Shown piece after piece: positions 6,250 through 12,506 of a stretch of DNA of 12,506 nucleotides. Both the position numbers and the translations under genes were made by a program. Each line of letters starts with the position of its first letter. Within the stretch, counting starts at the first letter, position 1. Location of the stretch: the NCBI GenBank assembly GCA_964362485.1, contig CAYIEX010000050.1:1-12506 (forward strand), in the 5' to 3' direction. This DNA comes from CAMAVK01 sp964362485. Lineage in GTDB: Archaea > Nanobdellota > Nanobdellia > Woesearchaeales > GW2011-AR9. Below the pieces are notes generated by a model, which saw only the letters and a list, made by a program, of their open reading frames with translations, was not told the origin of the DNA and searched no databases.

Positions 6250-8153
6250 GATACCCCCACCCCACGTACCCCGTTATCTGCTACTGGCACCCCATTTTCG
6301 GAACGTATAACATTCACCGTAATTGCCATATCTTTGGTAACATTATAATCATAGACCAGCTCCGCACTAAATGTATCAACAAGATAAGGCTCTGTAAACG
6401 CGTTATATTCGTAAGGAACGGTAACAAAACAACTTGAAAGCGGCTGCAATCGTTCAGTTCCTAAGAGCAGGTTACCGCCACTACCCGTAAAACAATCCCC
6501 TGAATCATCAATAAACCCTTTATCCATCAAATCAAACTTGTACGATTGAATTCTGTTGATCTTACCAGTTCCAACATTTTCTATACTTGAGACAAAAATG
6601 AGCGTACTCTCCCCAATAATTGGTTGTGCTTCTGTATACCCAAATCCATAATTAATACGGGCAAACTCCTGAGGTGCCCGTGACAAGATATCCTGAGCTG
6701 ATGGAAACTCCAATTTCATTACCTGCTCAACACGTGAATTCTTTGCTTCTACATCTAGACCATTTGGTAGAAAAGCTCGCTTTAGAATCGATGTTGTTTT
6801 TAGACCCTCCAATGTTGCAGTATAGCGAATTGTCATCGGCCCTTTAAATTCATCTAACTTCTCTTCGCTAGGAGTGCACACCAGCGCAACATCTGCAACT
6901 TTTCCCGAAATTTCAGCCCGACTATCCCCACCAGGTAAACTTAGCATACCGGGAACCGACACACCACCCTTTTTAAAAACACAGGATCCCCGCACACCAA
7001 GGGTTTGTCCGTGGGGATTCTCTATATGTAACTGAGCAACATAGCGTTGCACAAATGGCTCCCCTTCACGTCGAATTACTTGTTTTGGAAACGTTTTATC
7101 ATTAATTTTAATCTCCGCTTTGGTAAATGCCTGGATCTCTTGATCTTGTGTTCCCGCAGCAGCCATCTGCGCTCGCCTCTTTCGTTCACGTTCAATACAT
7201 TGATCAACGTCAGGAGCATCCTTACACAATGCCCGCAGTTCAGACTCTTCTTGTTTTTCTTTTTTACATTGTTCTAAATCCGTGAATCGATTTTCGAGTA
7301 AGCACCGACCCGTACTCCAAACAGGATTTTCTACACCAACCTGTCGCTGCTGATATTCGTTTTTTGCAGCTAAAAGTTCGGCAGGTCCAGGCGCAGAAGC
7401 AGAAAGAGTGGCATACGTATCAGGAACAATACCAAAAAGTAGCAAAATAAAAATATAACCAACAGCGATTGCCTTTATGAAATTAATAATTCCATTTTTC
7501 TTTTCTGTCTTAAACAAACCTAACAGTGCCCACCATGGGGTAAAGAGTAAAAAGTAACGTAGCGTGCCGCCAAGACCACTAAGAGTTAAACCTACCTCTT
7601 GTGTTGCAAATTCAATTAAACCAAGATCAAGAAAGAAAAAAGCAATGGGAACCAAACCAAATATTAATTCATTAACAAATCCTTCACCAAAATTACCATT
7701 TTCCACTTTGGAAAAAATTCCTCGCAGAATCATTCCAAAGAAAAATAAAGGAAGCAACTGATGCAAAATCAACTCAATACTAAATGTCCCACCCAAAAAA
7801 ATATACCAAATCCAAAATATCGATACAACAACAATTCCTTTCGCTTTAAAGATAAAGAGACTACTGTAAAATAAAAAAATACTGCCCAGTAACAAAGCAA
7901 GTATCGGATTGCCAAGATATTCAACAAAGAAAAATGTTATAACACCAGCAATAAAGAGAATAAAACCAGGATCATCAATAGAATCCCAAACTCGAGCTGC
8001 ACCTTGCCAAGCTAAAGCGCCGCCTACCTGTGCTGCTGCACCTGCCTTGACAGCTCCGGCACCTACCACTCCTCCTGCTACTCCACCTGCTATTTTGGCT
8101 CCACCACCTACTTTACCAAAAAAAGATCCTAGCTTAGGAGGAATAATTGCCAT
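6246..8153 (-). CDS. Polytopic membrane protein with large C-terminal ectodomain
   Basis: A 635-residue protein, family not recognised. Residues 8-56 are a Gly/Ala-rich amphipathic stretch (KVGGGAKIAGGVAGGVVGAG), resembling glycine-zipper segments. About seven hydrophobic segments follow (near 62-80, 83-102, 105-122, 129-147, 161-180, 196-214 and 223-244). Residues 250-345 are charged and probably helical, with four spaced cysteines (C284, C296, C310, C319). The remaining 290 residues look beta-rich and resemble the neighbouring lipoprotein in style, including a stretch about an RINYGFGYTEAQPIIGE segment. The protein probably anchors an envelope structure or secretion system. A GGTGA Shine-Dalgarno core lies three bases before the ATG at 8153, an unusually short spacing. 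The downstream lipoprotein gene overlaps by ATGA. Confidence 0.75.
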   Translation of the reverse strand: MAIIPPKLGSFFGKVGGGAKIAGGVAGGVVGAGAVKAGAAAQVGGALAWQGAARVWDSIDDPGFILFIAGVITFFFVEYLGNPILALLLGSIFLFYSSLFIFKAKGIVVVSIFWIWYIFLGGTFSIELILHQLLPLFFFGMILRGIFSKVENGNFGEGFVNELIFGLVPIAFFFLDLGLIEFATQEVGLTLSGLGGTLRYFLLFTPWWALLGLFKTEKKNGIINFIKAIAVGYIFILLLFGIVPDTYATLSASAPGPAELLAAKNEYQQRQVGVENPVWSTGRCLLENRFTDLEQCKKEKQEESELRALCKDAPDVDQCIERERKRRAQMAAAGTQDQEIQAFTKAEIKINDKTFPKQVIRREGEPFVQRYVAQLHIENPHGQTLGVRGSCVFKKGGVSVPGMLSLPGGDSRAEISGKVADVALVCTPSEEKLDEFKGPMTIRYTATLEGLKTTSILKRAFLPNGLDVEAKNSRVEQVMKLEFPSAQDILSRAPQEFARINYGFGYTEAQPIIGESTLIFVSSIENVGTGKINRIQSYKFDLMDKGFIDDSGDCFTGSGGNLLLGTERLQPLSSCFVTVPYEYNAFTEPYLVDTFSAELVYDYNVTKDMAITVNVIRSENGVPVADNGVRGVGVS

Positions 8154-8239
8154 CTGTCACCAGAACAGTATAAAAAGAAGAGAGAATAAAAACCTATCGA
8201 AATGTACGGTTAAAATACAGACAAAACTCCGTGCAAATC

Positions 8240-9442
8240 TTATCGCACCATATCCACACGCAATTCTCGAACTTCGAGCGTCTTTCGGGGTGTAATCTTA
8301 ACCGAATTTGTTCCCCGAATAGCATCATCACTAACATCAAAACTGATGGTTGCATTACGGGTATCAAAGTGATACGAATTGCCATTAAAGATTACTTGAC
8401 CTTCGCGCGTCTTCGTCACATCAACAAAACTAAGCGCCACTCGTAAACGACGCGGGCCATCATTAACTTCTTCGTACTCCTCCTGAGATAGTTCAAAATA
8501 GTATGTTGGAAAGTCAACTTCTTGCAATTTTGATACAACAGTTACGTGAGTCAAGACATATGTTCCACGATTGGTCGAAAAGCTAATACTATTTTCTCCT
8601 TGACGAACATCACCAGCAGCAAGTTCAAGAGGTATTAAAGCCACATCACAGTCTGCAAGAGCATTGTAAATCTCCTTCCCATTAAGCCTAATTGATAATG
8701 GACCCGCTTCACCATATCGGCATTCAGGTTGAAATTTTAACGTTACACGGTCCAAATTATTTTTCTCTGTTTCGGATACCAAAAAAACATGATTTGCAAC
8801 TTGCGATTCACGATTTGTAACATCAGCTACAACTCTAACTTGCTCGGCAACAAACTCATTAGTTCGCCAAAAGGCAAGACCGGGTGATGACACGCTAAAG
8901 AGGAGGACGTTTTCGGACCGTAAAAGATCACGTGGCAAGGTAATAGGTCTAAATGAACTGCTAGGATCTCCAGAATATACTTCCTCCCCGTTGAGTGTAA
9001 TAATAAGATGACCTTGAAGTGTTTTAGTGGTAAAACTCAAAAGCGGACTTTTAATATCATCAAGCCCATCAACTTGAAATGTAAACTCACTAGGCTTTTT
9101 GGAAAGAATTCCCCGCTTCGCTGAGACGACACTCTTTTCAGAAATAATTTTACTTTCTTCACTCGTATAAACGTTGATAACGGGCAAAGGATGCTCGATT
9201 TCTTTTTGAGTCAAATAATCAATACGCCCGGGACTTTGTAGTATAAAATTCTTAATAACTCCCGCTTTGCCAGACGAGCCGCTCGATTTACCTGAACTAC
9301 TAGAGTCTTGCTCACCCAGTAATTCTGCTCTATCCGCAGGTGGAATGAGAATAATAAACATAATTAACACACCCGCAATAATTGCAATAAGAACTGCTGC
9401 ACCAGCCGCTTGACCCTTTGATGACATCGCTAAATCCACCAT
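8240..9442 (-). CDS. Pilin-like (class III signal) anchored beta-rich surface protein
   Basis: A 400-residue protein. The N-terminus MVDLAMSSKGQAAGAAVL has the shape of an archaeal class III signal: a short polar leader ending KG, then Q and a hydrophobic helix to about residue 33. Prepilin peptidase would cut near KG/Q and the helix could pack into a type IV pilus-like fibre or anchor the protein. A Ser/Gly linker (about 46-58) leads to a beta-rich ectodomain with several repeated patterns such as LIITLNGEEVYSG and LSIRLNGKEIYN, suggesting two related sandwich domains. The start at 9442 is preferred over far-upstream Met codons because a TATA box is centred about 26 bp before it. A second ATG at 9427 (MSSKGQ) is an alternative. 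The length is large for a simple pilin. It precedes the polytopic gene by 86 bp. Confidence 0.75.
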   Translation of the reverse strand: MVDLAMSSKGQAAGAAVLIAIIAGVLIMFIILIPPADRAELLGEQDSSSSGKSSGSSGKAGVIKNFILQSPGRIDYLTQKEIEHPLPVINVYTSEESKIISEKSVVSAKRGILSKKPSEFTFQVDGLDDIKSPLLSFTTKTLQGHLIITLNGEEVYSGDPSSSFRPITLPRDLLRSENVLLFSVSSPGLAFWRTNEFVAEQVRVVADVTNRESQVANHVFLVSETEKNNLDRVTLKFQPECRYGEAGPLSIRLNGKEIYNALADCDVALIPLELAAGDVRQGENSISFSTNRGTYVLTHVTVVSKLQEVDFPTYYFELSQEEYEEVNDGPRRLRVALSFVDVTKTREGQVIFNGNSYHFDTRNATISFDVSDDAIRGTNSVKITPRKTLEVRELRVDMVR

Positions 9443-9462
9443 GCTCGATGCAAACGATTTGA

Positions 9463-9473
9463 TATATATAAAG
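9463..9473. promoter_or_regulatory. Near-palindromic TATA box between divergent units
   Basis: TATATATAAA reads as a TATA box both ways. On the minus strand it is centred about 26 bp before the ATG of the pilin-like gene, predicting a leaderless mRNA. On the plus strand it would start transcription near 9495, exactly at the 5' edge of the structured element at 9496. Purines upstream on the minus strand fit a BRE better than the plus side does. Confidence 0.5.
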
Positions 9474-9495
9474 TATTCTGTTACCCGACAATGGA

Positions 9496-9720
9496 GTTTG
9501 GAGTAACTATGAAACGTTTTCTCGGATCTGTCCGGAAATGATCCATTTTGTATACTGGCGCAAGAAAACCATGGGTTTTCTGCGCAGGAATGCAATCGGT
9601 GTTTCATTCCTTGCGCCCTTATGAGGCGCATTTTTGTCGAGAGACAAAAATTATGGCGCCGTGCTCCAGTATACAAACCAACTCTTATCCGGACAGAGCC
9701 CGTTTTCTCCAAACCTTTTT
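9496..9720 (+). ncRNA. Candidate structured non-coding RNA of unknown family
   Basis: Nested stems enclose three hairpins. Closing stem: GTTTGGAG (9496-9503) with CTCCAAAC (9707-9714). Second: TCTGTCCGGA (9527-9536) with TCCGGACAGA (9688-9697). Third: TTTGTATACTGG (9547-9558) with CCAGTATACAAA (9666-9677), separated from the second by a symmetric 10/10-nt internal loop. Inside are H1, AGAAAACC/GGTTTTCT (9563-9581); H2, GCGCAGGAATG with CATTCCTTGCGC (9582-9616, one bulged T); and H3, GGCGC/GCGCC plus ATTTTTGTC/GACAAAAAT (9625-9660) capped by GAGA, a GNRA tetraloop only on the plus strand. A TATA box lies about 27 bp before 9496, and T5 (9716-9720) follows the closing stem. No SRP, RNase P, 5S or H/ACA signature was recognised. 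It could instead be a palindromic DNA element. Confidence 0.55.
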
Positions 9721-9725
9721 ATAAC
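9716..9725 (+). promoter_or_regulatory. TATA box of the pelota gene
   Basis: TTTTTATAAC is centred about 25 bp before the ATG at 9745, with a pyrimidine-rich leaderless start region and no Shine-Dalgarno site. The T5 part could also end transcription of the upstream structured RNA. Confidence 0.5.
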
Positions 9726-9744
9726 TCCCCTTCTCTACTTACCT

Positions 9745-10794
9745 ATGCTCAAAATTAGTACAGATTTCAAAAGAGGGACAGTTAGTCTTAAAATTACTGA
9801 CCTTGATGATTTATGGTATCTCAGCCAAATCATTGAAGAACAAGACTATTTGACCGGCATCACAACGCGTAAAATAAAACTAGGATCGGATGATAATGCC
9901 TCCATCATTAAAAAGACATTCAAAGTCACAATCGATGTTGAGAAAGTAGATTTAGCAGCAGAAGAGCTAAGAGTCAATGGGACCATTATAATAGGCCCCG
10001 ATGACATTCCCCAAGGCAGTTATCAATCTATCTCTCTTACTATTGGTGATGAATGTACCATCCAAAAAGCCGAATGGCCACTCCACCTTCAAGAACAATT
10101 AGATCAAGCCTCCCAGAAAAAATACTGTTACCTACTTTGTCTATTTGATCGAGACGACGCAATCCTTGCCCTAACCAAGAAATCCGGCTTTGAGGTTCTC
10201 GTCAAAACCGCCGGCGAAGTTACGAAGAAGAACCAGGCAATTACGATTAAAAAAGAATTTTATCAAGAACTTGAAGAACTCCTACAAGAATATAATACCC
10301 GTTTCCAGCCCCAAACCATCATCATTGCTTCCCCCGCATTTTACAAAGAAGACTTGGCGAACCGAATCAAGAATCCTGACCTTAAAAAGAAACTCGTTCT
10401 CACCACTGCCTCAGACGTTTCTGAGCGGTCGCTGGAAGAAGTAATGCGCCGACCAGAACTCCACGAAATCCTTAAAGATAGTCGCCTCCGAGAAGAACAA
10501 ATTCTCCTCGAAGCGCTGTTAAGTGCAATCAATACCGAGGGTTTAGCCGTGTATGGTAGAGCTGATGTAGAAAGAGCTACCCTTGCCGGTGCTGTAAAAA
10601 TTATTCTCTTAACCGACCAATTCATCGCCAAGCAAAAAGAAGAAGGTACATTCAAAGAAACGAATGATATCCTCAAGCTCGCATCTAAAAATCAAGCTAA
10701 AATTCATATTCTGAGCATCCAAAATAATGCTGGGAAACGCTTAGAGGGCCTTAGCGGAATCGCAGCTTTACTGCGATATAAGCTAGAATGGTAA
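9745..10794 (+). CDS. pelA: Pelota (Dom34) ribosome-rescue factor
   Basis: A 349-residue eRF1-like protein that, with aEF1A-type GTPase, enters empty or stalled A sites and splits ribosomes for no-go and non-stop mRNA surveillance. Domain 1 (about 1-130) starts LKISTDFKRGTVSLKITD, followed by DDLWYLSQII, typical of archaeal and eukaryotic Pelota. The central domain (about 131-250) lacks a GGQ motif, as expected for Pelota and unlike a release factor. Domain 3 (about 255-349) has AVYGRADVERATLAGAVKI and ends GLSGIAALLRYKL, the family's C-terminal signature. The Met at 9745 gives the canonical N-terminus and sits 25 bp after a TATA box. An in-frame extension to 9634 would run through the structured element and is rejected. 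It is a firm archaeal marker. Confidence 0.93.
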   Translation: MLKISTDFKRGTVSLKITDLDDLWYLSQIIEEQDYLTGITTRKIKLGSDDNASIIKKTFKVTIDVEKVDLAAEELRVNGTIIIGPDDIPQGSYQSISLTIGDECTIQKAEWPLHLQEQLDQASQKKYCYLLCLFDRDDAILALTKKSGFEVLVKTAGEVTKKNQAITIKKEFYQELEELLQEYNTRFQPQTIIIASPAFYKEDLANRIKNPDLKKKLVLTTASDVSERSLEEVMRRPELHEILKDSRLREEQILLEALLSAINTEGLAVYGRADVERATLAGAVKIILLTDQFIAKQKEEGTFKETNDILKLASKNQAKIHILSIQNNAGKRLEGLSGIAALLRYKLEW

Positions 10795-10883
10795 AACATA
10801 TTCTTAACATTTTAAGACGACAAATCAAGCAAAGGCTATATGATGCAAAACCACAACCTTTTAATAGTAGTGTACTTTACTGA

Positions 10884-11010
10884 TGATCAAGTAACAAATG
10901 TAGTTGATCAAAGATAAGTAACAATTTGATTAACTATCCGTCAATCAAACAATAGTTGATTAAGAGGTTGACTAATTATCCTTAACTAATCACACAAAAA
11001 GAGGTTGATG
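10884..11010. promoter_or_regulatory. Cluster of AGTTRATYAA repeats, probable operators of the TrmB-family gene
   Basis: In the 268-bp gap before the regulator gene, AGTTGATCAA (10902-10911) and AGTTGATTAA (10954-10963) are direct copies, and TTGATTAACT (10926-10935) is the same motif inverted. AAGTAACAA occurs at 10889-10897 and 10916-10924, and AAGAGGTTGA at 10962-10971 and 10999-11008. Such a cluster upstream of a regulator gene suggests autoregulation. That role is inference. Nothing gene-like was seen in the rest of the gap. Confidence 0.5.
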
Positions 11011-11053
11011 GGTTATTAGTACGAGGTAGTCAGTAAGACTAGTTTCACAAAAA

Positions 11054-11060
11054 GGAGGGG
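11054..11060 (+). promoter_or_regulatory. Strong Shine-Dalgarno site deciding the regulator start
   Basis: GGAGGGG lies eight bases before the ATG at 11069 but only two before an in-frame TTG at 11063. Spacing favours the ATG. Such a site is rare among the genes here. Confidence 0.65.
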
Positions 11061-11068
11061 TTTTGAAA

Positions 11069-11866
11069 ATGATCGTAAAAGAAGAATTGCTAAGCAAATT
11101 AAGGCGCTACTTTGACCTTAATTTATATGAAGTAAAATTATGGACTGCTTTATTAAGTCGTGGCGTATCCACCGCAGGTGAGCTCTCAGATATTGCAGAT
11201 GTCCCTCGCTCTCGAAGTTATGATGTTCTTGAATCACTTGAAAAAAAAGGCTTTGTTGTCATGAAGCTTGGCAAACCAATAAAGTACATCGCCATACCTC
11301 CCACTGAAGTAGTTGATCGTGTAAAGAAAAACATGAACGTAGAAGCACAAGAAAAAGTCAAACGCCTCGAAACAGTTCGCGGGTCTCCTCTTTTAACCGA
11401 GCTTGAAAGTTTGCATACCAATGGTATTGCTCTTGTCGATCCATCTGAAATGAGTGGTTGCCTTCGTGGACGAAATAACTTGTACAACCACCTCGACCTC
11501 CTTATAAAAGATGCTAAAAAAAGTGTAAACATCATGACCACAGAAAAAGGCTTCATGCGTAAAGCTGAAGGCCTCCGCGCTTCAATGGAAAAAGCTCGAA
11601 AGCGTGGAGTTCAGATTCGTATCGCAGCACCAATTACTAAAGAGAACAGAAAGCACGCTGATGCTCTTAAAGGTGTTGCAGACGTTAAACATCAAGAAAA
11701 AGTCAATTCTCGCTTCGTGACCGTTGATGGAAAAGACATGGTCTTTATGACCCTTGATGATAAAGAAGTTCATCCTTCCTATGACCTTGGTGTTTGGGTA
11801 AAAACCCCCTACTTCACGAATGCTATGGATGATATGTTCGAACACGTCTGGAACGCAAGTAAATAA
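11069..11866 (+). CDS. TrmB-family transcriptional regulator
   Basis: A 265-residue DNA-binding regulator. The N-terminal winged helix (about 15-75) reads LNLYEVKLWTALLSRGVSTAGELS, then DVPRSRSYDVLESLEKKGFV, the TrmB recognition-helix pattern, and KLGKPIKYIAIPP for the wing. A short coiled linker (about 80-105) precedes a C-terminal domain (about 115-265) with SVNIMTTEKGF and GVQIRIAAPIT strands like the phospholipase-D-like sensor fold of TrmB proteins. Known members bind sugars or other small ligands and repress or activate. The ligand here cannot be predicted. No transporter or sugar gene adjoins it, so it may regulate elsewhere or itself through the repeats upstream. A T8 run (11880-11887) follows the stop. 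Confidence 0.88.
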   Translation: MIVKEELLSKLRRYFDLNLYEVKLWTALLSRGVSTAGELSDIADVPRSRSYDVLESLEKKGFVVMKLGKPIKYIAIPPTEVVDRVKKNMNVEAQEKVKRLETVRGSPLLTELESLHTNGIALVDPSEMSGCLRGRNNLYNHLDLLIKDAKKSVNIMTTEKGFMRKAEGLRASMEKARKRGVQIRIAAPITKENRKHADALKGVADVKHQEKVNSRFVTVDGKDMVFMTLDDKEVHPSYDLGVWVKTPYFTNAMDDMFEHVWNASK

Positions 11867-11875
11867 ATATGAAAA

Positions 11876-11890
11876 TTTATTTTTTTTCTT
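11876..11890 (+). terminator. T-run after the TrmB-family gene
   Basis: Eight consecutive T residues (11880-11887) within a longer T-rich stretch start 13 bp after the stop codon. This fits archaeal T-tract termination. The same AT-rich stretch may supply the TATA element of the next gene. Confidence 0.5.
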
Positions 11891-11906
11891 ATTTATATTT
11901 CTAACA

Positions 11907-12284
11907 ATGGGACTCTTCAGTAAAACAGCAACGAACCGAGTGGATGAACTAATTAAAGCATTAGATAATTTTGCTGCATTTCACAAAGAAGTAAAGTTTG
12001 TCTCAGCCAATTTTAACTATTCAATGGAACAGAGGACAAGAAAAGCTATTGAAAACGCACAATACATAAAGACGCTCATTAGCACCAACGAAAAAGTAAT
12101 AGACTTCTCTAAATTTGACGAGTGGGAAAAATCACCCCAAGAATTAGATAAAAATCATGTCCAACAAGAAATCTCTAGCTGGAATCAAAAAGATAAAGCG
12201 AGGTTTAAAATAATTCTAGACAATATCTCGAAAGCGATTAAAGAACTGCGCAATAAGTTGCAAGAAGAACACCTTCTCGCGTAG
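11907..12284 (+). CDS. Small helical protein of unknown function
   Basis: A 125-residue protein I do not recognise. It lacks a signal peptide, membrane segment, cysteines and obvious catalytic motif. The sequence is charged and mostly helical, with likely amphipathic or coiled-coil helices at about 10-50 (RVDELIKALDNFAAFHKEV) and 85-122 (DNISKAIKELRNKLQEEH). The ATG at 11907 is preferred because the frame upstream of it reads through the previous gene's end and the T-rich terminator. No Shine-Dalgarno site precedes it, and an AT-rich element about 28 bp upstream fits a leaderless start. It stands between a TrmB-family gene and pheS, which gives no clear hint to its role. Confidence 0.65.
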   Translation: MGLFSKTATNRVDELIKALDNFAAFHKEVKFVSANFNYSMEQRTRKAIENAQYIKTLISTNEKVIDFSKFDEWEKSPQELDKNHVQQEISSWNQKDKARFKIILDNISKAIKELRNKLQEEHLLA

Positions 12285-12298
12285 AATACAACGCATTA

Positions 12299-12308
12299 CT
12301 TTTATAAA
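12299..12308 (+). promoter_or_regulatory. TATA box of pheS
   Basis: CTTTTATAAA is centred about 28 bp before the ATG at 12332, with no Shine-Dalgarno-like sequence between, predicting a leaderless mRNA. Confidence 0.5.
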
Positions 12309-12331
12309 CAGTCTCCACTTCTCCAAACCCA

Positions 12332-12506
12332 ATGGATCTTAAAGCCCTTATCAGCAAGCTTCATCCTCTTGAAAGAAAAGTTCTTCCTGCTTTAAAAGAA
12401 TACAGCAACCTACCACAAATCGCCAAAGCAGCCAATCTCGATGAAACGGAACCCATGCGCGCGCTGCAGTGGCTGGAAAACAAAGAAGTCCTCAAAATCA
12501 CGAGCG
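12332..12506 (+). CDS. pheS: Phenylalanyl-tRNA synthetase alpha subunit, archaeal type (5' part only)
   Basis: Only the first 58 codons are present; the gene runs off the window. The peptide begins MDLKALISKLHPLERKVLPA and contains MRALQWLENKEVL, characteristic of the N-terminal winged-helix region of archaeal and eukaryotic-type PheRS alpha chains, which contacts tRNA. The bacterial subunit has a coiled coil instead. The catalytic domain that activates phenylalanine lies beyond the window. The start fits the TATA spacing. Whether pheT follows cannot be seen. Confidence 0.82.
   Translation, partial: MDLKALISKLHPLERKVLPALKEYSNLPQIAKAANLDETEPMRALQWLENKEVLKITS

Noticed and set aside
7909..8295. 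Plus-strand 128-codon frame opposite the polytopic membrane gene
   Set aside because: Its Pro/Ala-rich composition is the complement of the Gly/Ala-rich N-terminus of the real gene.
9443..9712. N-terminal extension of the pilin-like gene up to 9712, adding about 90 residues
   Set aside because: It would run through the hairpin-rich element and its own TATA box, and would bury the class III signal inside the protein.
9496..9720. Identity as SRP RNA, RNase P RNA, 5S rRNA or H/ACA guide
   Set aside because: A GTCCGGAA stretch recalls the SRP helix 8 loop, but the flanking internal-loop bases are absent. No RNase P conserved regions, 5S consensus or correctly placed ACA box was seen.
9634..9744. 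N-terminal extension of pelota from an ATG at 9634
   Set aside because: The canonical Pelota N-terminus starts at 9745, and the extension covers one arm of the structured element and the TATA box.
11063..11068. TTG start for the TrmB-family gene, giving two more residues
   Set aside because: The Shine-Dalgarno site would be only two bases away; the ATG at 11069 has normal spacing.
11820..11906. Upstream start of the small helical protein inside the regulator gene
   Set aside because: The extra residues are encoded by the regulator's end and the T-rich terminator and give a Phe-rich, artificial-looking stretch.

Overview
This window looks like a piece of an archaeal chromosome, most probably from a DPANN-type lineage such as Woesearchaeota or Pacearchaeota. 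Directly visible archaeal markers are a Pelota/Dom34 gene, a TrmB-family regulator, the start of an archaeal-type PheRS alpha subunit, a protein with a pilin-like (class III) signal, and TATA boxes about 25-28 bp before many start codons with no Shine-Dalgarno site, the pattern of leaderless archaeal mRNAs. The lineage call is an inference; the archaeal domain call is firm.

Layout. 1-320: a small glutaredoxin with its own promoter and a T-run terminator. 402-3372 (+): a tRNA-modification cluster of bacterial-type tRNA-guanine transglycosylase (tgt), a PIN-like probable nuclease, and queA. Together tgt and queA are the last two tRNA-level steps before epoxyqueuosine reduction in the bacterial queuosine pathway, which is unusual in an archaeon. 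3373-3687: gene-free, with two related hairpin repeats and a long stem-loop. 3688-5073 (-): a membrane-anchored, Cys-rich, calcium-binding-repeat surface protein. 5074-5355: promoter of that gene and a doubtful small ORF. 5356-9442 (-): three envelope genes, namely a pilin-like anchored beta-rich protein, a polytopic membrane protein with a large ectodomain, and a lipoprotein whose start overlaps the previous stop.

9443-9744: a divergent intergenic region holding a strongly structured element of about 220 nt. It has nested long-range stems around three local hairpins, one capped by a GAGA tetraloop, a TATA box at the right distance upstream and a T-run right after the closing stem. I cannot match it to a known RNA; it is the best candidate here for something undescribed. 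9745-10794 (+): Pelota. 10795-11068: a repeat-rich region that looks like operators for the TrmB-family regulator at 11069-11866. 11907-12284: an unrecognised helical protein. 12332 to the end: the start of pheS.

The housekeeping genes (pelota, tgt/queA, pheS) all concern translation or tRNA. The minus-strand block concerns the cell surface. All functional calls come from motifs recognised by eye; no database search was run.
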